A stretch of 27,376 nucleotides of DNA from CAZVJA01 sp964626885 (GTDB taxonomy: Bacteria > Planctomycetota > Planctomycetia > Planctomycetales > Planctomycetaceae): positions 1 through 27,376 of the forward strand of contig CAZVJA010000055.1 in the NCBI GenBank assembly GCA_964626885.1, given 5' to 3'. Below, piece by piece: positions 22,295-27,376 of the stretch; position 1 is the stretch's first letter; the number at the start of each line of letters is the position of its first letter. Position numbers and translations under genes: made by a program. A model generated the notes under the pieces. That model did no database searches and had not been told where the DNA came from. It saw nothing but the letters and a program-made list of their open reading frames with translations.

Positions 22295-22605
22295 GGGTCG
22301 TTTCGATGCGGCTCTCAGGTATTTAATTTTCAGAAGGGAAATGCTGCGAACAGGGTGAGCTGGTCGCTGCTCGTTCAACGTGCTTCATCATATCGTCAGC
22401 GTGACCCGTCCGATACCGACAGCCTCGCGACAGCTTCGCTGTTGACCCTTACAACCCTCCTTCGATACGTTGGCCGGTAAATTGTCGGCAGACATCTTAT
22501 CTTGATGGTGAGAAACAATAGTATTCCTACGGGAGGCCGAGTCGGCGCGCGGAACACCCTGAGTGCCGGCCATCCTGCTTCCTTGACGAATCGATAGGTC
22601 ACTGC
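22295..22605. other. Divergent intergenic region between trpC and the CPBP gene
   Basis: About 311 bases. The first 84 bases could still be coding if trpC starts at the TTG at 22378. A small hairpin ACAGC-TTC-GCTGT lies at 22430-22442, and a promoter candidate facing the CPBP gene at 22442-22471. Nothing else stands out. Confidence 0.4.
22442..22471 (+). promoter_or_regulatory. Candidate sigma-70-type promoter facing the CPBP gene
   Basis: TTGACC (22442-22447), an 18-base spacer, and TACGTT (22466-22471), 134 bases before the GTG start at 22606. Read by eye only. Confidence 0.3.
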
Positions 22606-23370
22606 GTGCTGCTACTTGTTGGTATCACCGCCGCGAGCCTCGCCGTCTGGAGCCTGATCTTCCTCCGCTGGCAGAACGGGCAGCCGGCGCTCCCCTTTCG
22701 CGAACGAACGCCGGTGGCGATTCACGGGACTATGGTGTTAACCGCCGGTCTGATCTGGTTCGGCATGCGTGCGGTTGCAGGATTCTTCGCGGTCACGAGC
22801 GATGCATCGGTGTTGCGCAACGTACAGTTGAGCTGCTTGAGCAACGGCTTGACGGCGCTAACGGTCTGGCCGCTGATGAATGCCTTTTACGGCACGGAAT
22901 TGAACAGTCTCGGCCTGCGCCTCAAAGAATCGATGGAAGAAATTCGAGTCGGAGCATTCGCATGCATCGCGGCTTTTTTGCCGGTGCTGATCGTTTTGAT
23001 TGCGACCAGCGCGTTCCGCGACCCATCTCTTCAGCATCCATTTCTGCGTCTCATACAGAACGACCAGGGCATTGAGACCATCCTCTGGATCGATATCGCC
23101 GTGACGCTGTTTGCTCCCCTGACCGAAGAGTTGCTTTTTCGCGTGATTCTGCAAGGCTCGCTGCAGACCCGTGTTTCTCCTGTATCCGCCATCGTCGTGA
23201 CCGCCGTTGTTTTTTCCGCGATTCATGGTTGGCCCGACTCACTGGGCCTGTTCCCGCTTGCCCTGATCCTCGGCTATGTTTTCTATCGGAGAAACAGCTA
23301 CTTGGCGGTCGTGGTGCTGCATGCCCTCTTTAACCTGGTGAATTTGTTGATGGCCTTGATGTCGGTGTGA
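22606..23370 (+). CDS. CPBP-family intramembrane glutamic endopeptidase
   Basis: A 254-residue multi-spanning membrane protein (about 7-8 hydrophobic segments). The family motifs are all present: 'TEELLFRVILQG' (Glu174-Glu175 and Arg179), 'VVFSAIHGW' (His207), and 'VLHALFNLVN' (His239 and Asn243). These form the active site of the CAAX protease and bacteriocin-processing enzyme (Abi/Rce1) family. In bacteria the roles include bacteriocin self-immunity and protein processing; the substrate here is unknown. The start is the GTG at 22606, preceded by a weak AGG; no better in-frame ATG gives the first membrane helix. Confidence 0.88.
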   Translation: MLLLVGITAASLAVWSLIFLRWQNGQPALPFRERTPVAIHGTMVLTAGLIWFGMRAVAGFFAVTSDASVLRNVQLSCLSNGLTALTVWPLMNAFYGTELNSLGLRLKESMEEIRVGAFACIAAFLPVLIVLIATSAFRDPSLQHPFLRLIQNDQGIETILWIDIAVTLFAPLTEELLFRVILQGSLQTRVSPVSAIVVTAVVFSAIHGWPDSLGLFPLALILGYVFYRRNSYLAVVVLHALFNLVNLLMALMSV

Positions 23371-23585
23371 GCGCTGTCTGCGACTCGAAATTGAGCCAAG
23401 GAAGACCGGTTTTCAGCCAGCTCGTTCGAGCCGAGTCACTGGCAGCACGTTGGCCCGGTTGGTACTCTCGGGTTCGCTTTGCAAGGGGTGTCAACCGGTC
23501 TGGCCGAAGGCTGCTTGGCGAACCGGAAACTCGATATCTTGTCCAGTGATTTTTCCGTATCAGACCTTAAGCATTTTTCTCCGCC

Positions 23586-24806
23586 ATGCCGTTCCCTCCC
23601 GTCAATGAACAACTCGCCGTGATCCGCCGCGGGGTCGAAAAAATCGTCCCTGAAGAGGAACTTGCACAAAAGCTCCAGGAAAGTCGCGACAAGAACGTGC
23701 CGCTGCGCGTCAAGTACGGAATCGACCCCACCGGCACTTACGTGCATCTGGGGCATACGGTTCCGATGCGAAAGCTGCGGCAGTTCCAGGAACTCGGCCA
23801 TCAGGCGGTGATCATCATCGGGAACTACACGGCGCTCGTCGGCGACCCGAGCGGCCGCGACCAGACCCGTGCCCGCCCGACCGCCGAATCGGTCGAAGCC
23901 AACGCCCGTGATTACCTCGCCCAGATGGGGAAGGTGGTCGACCTGTCGAAAGCGGAAGTGCACCGCAACGGCGACTGGTTTGCTGCCATGTCGTTCGCGG
24001 AGATTCTCGAGCTGACGAGCAAAGTGACCGTCGCCCAACTCCTCACGCGAGACGACTTCGCCAAGCGGATGAAAGCCGAGTCCGCCATCTACCTGCACGA
24101 ATGCCTTTACCCTGTCATGCAGGCGTGGGACTCGGTGAAGATCCGAGCCGACATCGAGCTCGGCGGGACTGAGCAGCTCTACAGCTTCATGCTCGCCCGT
24201 GATCTGCAGCGCGACCAAAAGCTCAACTGCCAGGTTGCGCTCATGTCCCCCATTCTCGTCGGCCTCGACGGCGTCAAACGGATGGGGAAGAGCCTGGGGA
24301 ATTACATCGGCATCAGCGAGCCGCCGTATGACATGATGAAAAAGTTCATGCAGCTTCCTGACAACGTGATGCGGATGTACTTCGAGCTGCTGACCGATAT
24401 TGATCTCGCTCAGGTCGATAAGTTGCTCGGAGGGCACCCAAAGGAAGCCAAACAGGCGCTCGCCAAAGCGATCATCACCGAATACCACGATGCCGCCTCC
24501 GCCACGGAAGCGGTCGAGCGCTGGGAACGGGAAGTGGGGCAGGGGGCGCTCCCGGAAGAAATTCCGGTTGCCCGCATCTCGCGCAAAGAACTTTCCGAAG
24601 GGACGATCCCGGCCCGCAACCTGCTGAAATTGGCCGGGCTTTGTCCTTCCAGCTCGGAAGCGACCCGGGCCATCTCGCAGGGCGGGGCATTCCTCGGCGA
24701 AGAGAAAACGCGAATTCAGGCTCCCGATGAAAAGATCGCCGTCACCAACGGCTTGCTCCTCGGCGTCGGCAAGAAGCGGATTTGCCGCATTGAACTGACG
24801 GATTGA
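23586..24806 (+). CDS. tyrS: Tyrosyl-tRNA synthetase
   Basis: A 406-residue class I aminoacyl-tRNA synthetase that charges tRNA-Tyr. The HIGH-type motif is 'HLGH' (54-57) after 'KYGIDPTGTYV', and the KMSKS-type motif is 'KRMGKSLGN' (231-239). 'YPVMQAWDSVKIRADIELGGTEQ' (175-197) is the tyrosine-specific block; 'GDPSGRDQTR' follows the first half. The C-terminal S4-like RNA-binding domain occupies about 340-406 ('IPARNLLKLAGLCPSSSEATRAISQGGAFL'). ATG at 23586. The 215-base gap upstream has no assignable element. It precedes the second Gfo/Idh gene by 49 bases. Confidence 0.95.
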   Translation: MPFPPVNEQLAVIRRGVEKIVPEEELAQKLQESRDKNVPLRVKYGIDPTGTYVHLGHTVPMRKLRQFQELGHQAVIIIGNYTALVGDPSGRDQTRARPTAESVEANARDYLAQMGKVVDLSKAEVHRNGDWFAAMSFAEILELTSKVTVAQLLTRDDFAKRMKAESAIYLHECLYPVMQAWDSVKIRADIELGGTEQLYSFMLARDLQRDQKLNCQVALMSPILVGLDGVKRMGKSLGNYIGISEPPYDMMKKFMQLPDNVMRMYFELLTDIDLAQVDKLLGGHPKEAKQALAKAIITEYHDAASATEAVERWEREVGQGALPEEIPVARISRKELSEGTIPARNLLKLAGLCPSSSEATRAISQGGAFLGEEKTRIQAPDEKIAVTNGLLLGVGKKRICRIELTD

Positions 24807-24855
24807 ACTCGCGACGTAATCGATCTCACAAGATAGGCACGAAAGAGAATTTGTC

Positions 24856-25926
24856 ATGACTGTCGGTTTCGGAATTGTCGGCTGCGGGATGATTGCCAAC
24901 TTCCATGCGAAGGCAATCGAGAATATTCGCGGGGCGAAGATCGTCGCCTGCTTCGACACCTTCAGCTCCTCGGCCGATCGCTTCGCCGCCGCCAACGGCT
25001 GCAAGGCGTATCACCGCATTGAAGACATGCTGGCTGACCCGAAAGTCCACATTGTCAACATCTGCACTCCCAGCGGCGCGCACAAAGACCCGGCAGTGGC
25101 AGCCGCGAACGCCGGCAAACACGTCGTCGTCGAAAAGCCGCTGGAAATTACCCTCGCGCGATGCGACGCCATCATCAACGCCTGCCGGAAGAACAAGGTC
25201 AAACTCTGCACGATCCTGCCGAGCCGGTTCAGCCCTGCGAACATCGCGCTGAAGCAGGCGATTGACCAGAAGCGGTTCGGCAAACTGACGCTGGGCGATA
25301 CCTACGTAAAATGGTGGCGGTCGCAGGCGTATTACGACAGCGGCGGATGGCGGGGAACATGGGCGCTCGACGGCGGCGGGGCCTACATGAACCAGGCAAT
25401 CCACAATGTCGATTTGCTCTACTGGTTCATGGGGGATGTCGTCGAAGTGACCGGCATCACCGACCGGCTGGCCCACGAACGAATTGAAGTCGAAGATGTC
25501 GGCGTGGCGGCGCTCCGCTTCAAGAACGGTGCGCTCGGCACCATCGAAGCAACGACGAGCGCCTTCCCCGGCCTGCTCAAGAAGACCGAAATTCACGGCA
25601 CGCAAGGCTCGGTGATCGTCGAACAGGACGACATTCTGATGTGGGAGTTCGAGAAGAAGTCGGCCAAGGATGCCGCGCTCAAGAAGAAGTTCGCTGCCAA
25701 AGTGGGCGGCACCGGCGGTGCGAGCGATCCTTCAGCCATTTCCTTCCGTGGGCACATGGAGCAACTCAAGGATTTCCTCAAGGCGATCGAAACGGGGAGC
25801 AAGCCCCTGGTCGACGGCGAAGAGGGACGCAAGAGCGTCGAGATCATCCTGGCGATCTACCAGTCCTCCTGGACCGGCAAGCGGGTCAAGCTGCCGCTCG
25901 GGCGCGATCCGAAACGGCCGAAGTAG
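24856..25926 (+). CDS. Gfo/Idh/MocA-family oxidoreductase
   Basis: A 356-residue protein. 'FGIVGCGMIANFHAKAI' (5-21) is the Rossmann nucleotide motif, 'VVVEKPLEITLA' holds the Glu93-Lys94-Pro95 signature, and 'GGGAYMNQAIHNVDLLYWFMG' contains the likely catalytic His183. The end 'GHMEQLKDFLKAIETGSKPLVDGEEGRKSVEIILAIYQSS' is typical. Such enzymes oxidise or reduce sugars or inositols with NAD(P). The set of motifs is closest to general sugar dehydrogenases of this family, so no substrate is claimed. It is not similar enough to the lpxA-linked copy (12959-14032) to call them recent duplicates. Confidence 0.88.
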   Translation: MTVGFGIVGCGMIANFHAKAIENIRGAKIVACFDTFSSSADRFAAANGCKAYHRIEDMLADPKVHIVNICTPSGAHKDPAVAAANAGKHVVVEKPLEITLARCDAIINACRKNKVKLCTILPSRFSPANIALKQAIDQKRFGKLTLGDTYVKWWRSQAYYDSGGWRGTWALDGGGAYMNQAIHNVDLLYWFMGDVVEVTGITDRLAHERIEVEDVGVAALRFKNGALGTIEATTSAFPGLLKKTEIHGTQGSVIVEQDDILMWEFEKKSAKDAALKKKFAAKVGGTGGASDPSAISFRGHMEQLKDFLKAIETGSKPLVDGEEGRKSVEIILAIYQSSWTGKRVKLPLGRDPKRPK

Positions 25927-26032
25927 TGTCAATATCTTATGCTGGCATCTGGAGAACGCGCACGATTCCTTTCGGCCAATAGAACGTGTTTCGATTTTAA
26001 TAATTGAACCCGGCGATGAGTGGAGAATCTCG

Positions 26033-27256
26033 ATGTCGGTGGATTCAGCTCAACTTCGAAATGCAATGCAACTCATTCATCGCGCCTCCGGTGGTTTGGT
26101 CGAGTGCTGCGACCTTGACGGTAGCGATATGGATGTTCCCGAGGAAGAGCTGAATGCTTTGTACTCGTCGATCGCGGAAGAGAAAAAATTATCACTTTGG
26201 TTTCCCGGAGAAGAGGGCTCCGTCGATTGGCCCATCGATGATTTTGTTCGACAAGCGTCAGACTGCGAGAATCTGACTGCTGGCGAGGTTGTGACCTTAA
26301 GGACGAGGAATCGCGCGATTCAACTCGTTACACCCGTGAGCGAGCTAGCGCACGCTGTTGTATACCACGATGAATCATTGTCTATACAAACAGCGGACGG
26401 CGCCAAAGTCAGATTGACAAATCGATCCCTCCCGGTTGGGGTGTATGCTTCGCGAACCGTTGCTTACGCCAAGCACTGCATTGGCTCATTGTCCTCATAT
26501 CACGCAGTTGAAGTCGACTTTTCAGAATTTGGATCCGAGAGGTCAGAGCGATCGGAACTTGATATTATCGATTCATATCTGTTTGAACTTGCATCTTCGC
26601 ATGACGTGGTGTTTGAGAAGGGCAATTTCATTTATGGCGCAGATGCTGACCCTTGGTGGACTTCTGAGAGGCCCAGTTTTCGATTAAGGCCGCTCGAGGG
26701 ATCGAATGAAGGAATTGGGCTGTTTCTCGCTGCCGCACAAGTTAGTGATCCCTCACTTCGGTTCTTCAGTTTTTATAAGGTGCTGGAGCACTTCGCACCG
26801 ACTGTTTTGAGTTTGGAAGTGCATGAATGCCTGCGAAAGAAACTCGATAGCTCTGCTGCACTATCGCCCAGCGGGAAATTCATTCGCGAACTCCTGCAAA
26901 TCTCCAAAGCATTTGATCAACGTAAGAATGAGCGTGAATTTATTAAATGTGTGCTTCTTTCGGGCGTGGATCTTGTGGGGCTTAACACACATGTCCCAAA
27001 GTCCTTACGGCGAGAACTCACCTACGAAACGCCCCGAAAGGAGTTAGAGCAATATGCCAGAGATCTCGCAGAATGTATTTGCGCGACTCGCAATCAAGTC
27101 GTGCACTCTAAGGCGACGTACACGTCGCATGGTACTGAGTGCCGCCCCGAGGAATTGAGTCAGCTGACACAATTCATGGAATCCGCAGCTGCAGAACTGA
27201 TTCGATGGTACAACCGACTGCCAAAGCACCAACGAGCGGAGTTGGGCTTTGAGTAA
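26033..27256 (+). CDS. Protein with C-terminal HEPN-like RX4H motif, unknown function
   Basis: A 407-residue protein from the ATG at 26033 (TGGAG about eight bases upstream); the open frame continues upstream in the wrong frame of the Gfo/Idh gene and is rejected. The N-terminal two thirds show no recognisable domain, with acidic and Ser-rich stretches. 'DPSLRFFSFYKVLEHFAP' (239-256) and a helical part with 'ELEQYARDLAECICATRNQVVHSKATY' (337-363) form a helix bundle ending in R353-NQVV-H358, the RX4-6H catalytic motif of HEPN ribonucleases. Many HEPN proteins are toxins, CRISPR effectors or abortive-infection factors. The DNA is visibly more AT-rich than its neighbours, suggesting later arrival. 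Function is not proven. Confidence 0.7.
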   Translation: MSVDSAQLRNAMQLIHRASGGLVECCDLDGSDMDVPEEELNALYSSIAEEKKLSLWFPGEEGSVDWPIDDFVRQASDCENLTAGEVVTLRTRNRAIQLVTPVSELAHAVVYHDESLSIQTADGAKVRLTNRSLPVGVYASRTVAYAKHCIGSLSSYHAVEVDFSEFGSERSERSELDIIDSYLFELASSHDVVFEKGNFIYGADADPWWTSERPSFRLRPLEGSNEGIGLFLAAAQVSDPSLRFFSFYKVLEHFAPTVLSLEVHECLRKKLDSSAALSPSGKFIRELLQISKAFDQRKNEREFIKCVLLSGVDLVGLNTHVPKSLRRELTYETPRKELEQYARDLAECICATRNQVVHSKATYTSHGTECRPEELSQLTQFMESAAAELIRWYNRLPKHQRAELGFE

Positions 27257-27357
27257 TATCAGATGGCAAACTGGTCGAAATCGTTCCACTTCCCAAGGAG
27301 AATGAAATGTATCTCCAGGGAGATCGCGAGAAGTGCCGCTATCGGTTGACTCTCTAA
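27253..27357 (+). pseudogene. Possible gene remnant or tiny ORF
   Basis: A short open frame (GAT at 27262 to TAA at 27355-27357) reads 'DGKLVEIVPLPKENEMYLQG' and ends 'REKCRYRLTL'. It looks like the C-terminal end of a longer protein whose start is lost. Alternatively, AAGGAG (27295-27300) six bases before the ATG at 27307 could start a 16-residue peptide. The evidence is weak and no family was recognised. Confidence 0.25.
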
Positions 27358-27376
27358 GCCGCGGGCGTGCAAACTG

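Noticed and set aside
23436..25004. A 522-codon open frame on the minus strand across tyrS
   Set aside because: It is antisense to a clear tyrS gene, has no family motif, and such long antisense frames are common in GC-rich coding DNA.
12959..25926. The two Gfo/Idh genes as a recent duplication
   Set aside because: They share only family motifs; the flanking blocks and catalytic region differ (VHDLMIHDLD versus GGGAYMNQAIHNVD).
1..27376. CRISPR array, integrase, or phage genes
   Set aside because: No regularly spaced repeats longer than the 7-bp array and no such protein motifs were seen.

Overview
The window looks like a chromosomal segment of a Planctomycetia bacterium (Planctomycetales type), GC-rich by eye. 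Evidence for this: a DUF1559 protein with a prepilin-like N-terminus, a YHYH-domain protein, a YbjN-like Tat-exported protein, several Gfo/Idh/MocA and TIM-barrel epimerase-like enzymes, a dksA-lspA pair, a lipid A gene group, and a TiaS-like protein of archaeal type. No rRNA, tRNA, CRISPR array, integrase or transposase gene was seen.

Layout. 1-5700: the 3' end of an unknown gene, a Tat-exported sugar isomerase/epimerase-like protein, a secreted YHYH protein, a convergent SIMPL-domain protein, then rpiB, ppa and yccF. 5748-9150 (minus strand): a probable operon reading Ldh-family dehydrogenase, six-helix membrane protein, TiaS-like protein, DUF1559 prepilin-like protein; the last two overlap by 4 bp. 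9367-12028 (minus): a beta-CASP metallo-beta-lactamase nuclease, then dksA-like and lspA, which overlap by 4 bp. 12383-12871: a Bcp-type peroxiredoxin. 12959-16841 (minus): ompH/skp, lpxC, lpxA and a Gfo/Idh oxidoreductase, an envelope and lipid A group. 17401-19776: an orphan HlyD-like adaptor, a small unknown protein on the minus strand, and a 59-residue protein with its own promoter and terminator. 19988-22294 (minus): trpC, a NUDIX-like protein and a Tat-exported YbjN-like protein ending in a clear terminator. 22606-27256: a CPBP protease, tyrS, a second Gfo/Idh enzyme, and a protein with a C-terminal HEPN-like RX4H motif in visibly more AT-rich DNA.

Non-coding structure is notable. There are two different MITE-like inverted-repeat elements (2691-2800 and 15889-16030), a degenerate 7-bp tandem repeat (9251-9306), a cluster of three palindromes upstream of ompH (16969-17027), and several strong stem-loops at gene ends.

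Most genes are housekeeping or typical planctomycete genes. The best candidates for new biology are the short TiaS-like protein coupled to a membrane protein and a prepilin-like protein, the HEPN-like protein at the right end, the lipid A-linked oxidoreductase, and the two repeat families. All functions come from reading motifs by eye; no database search was run.
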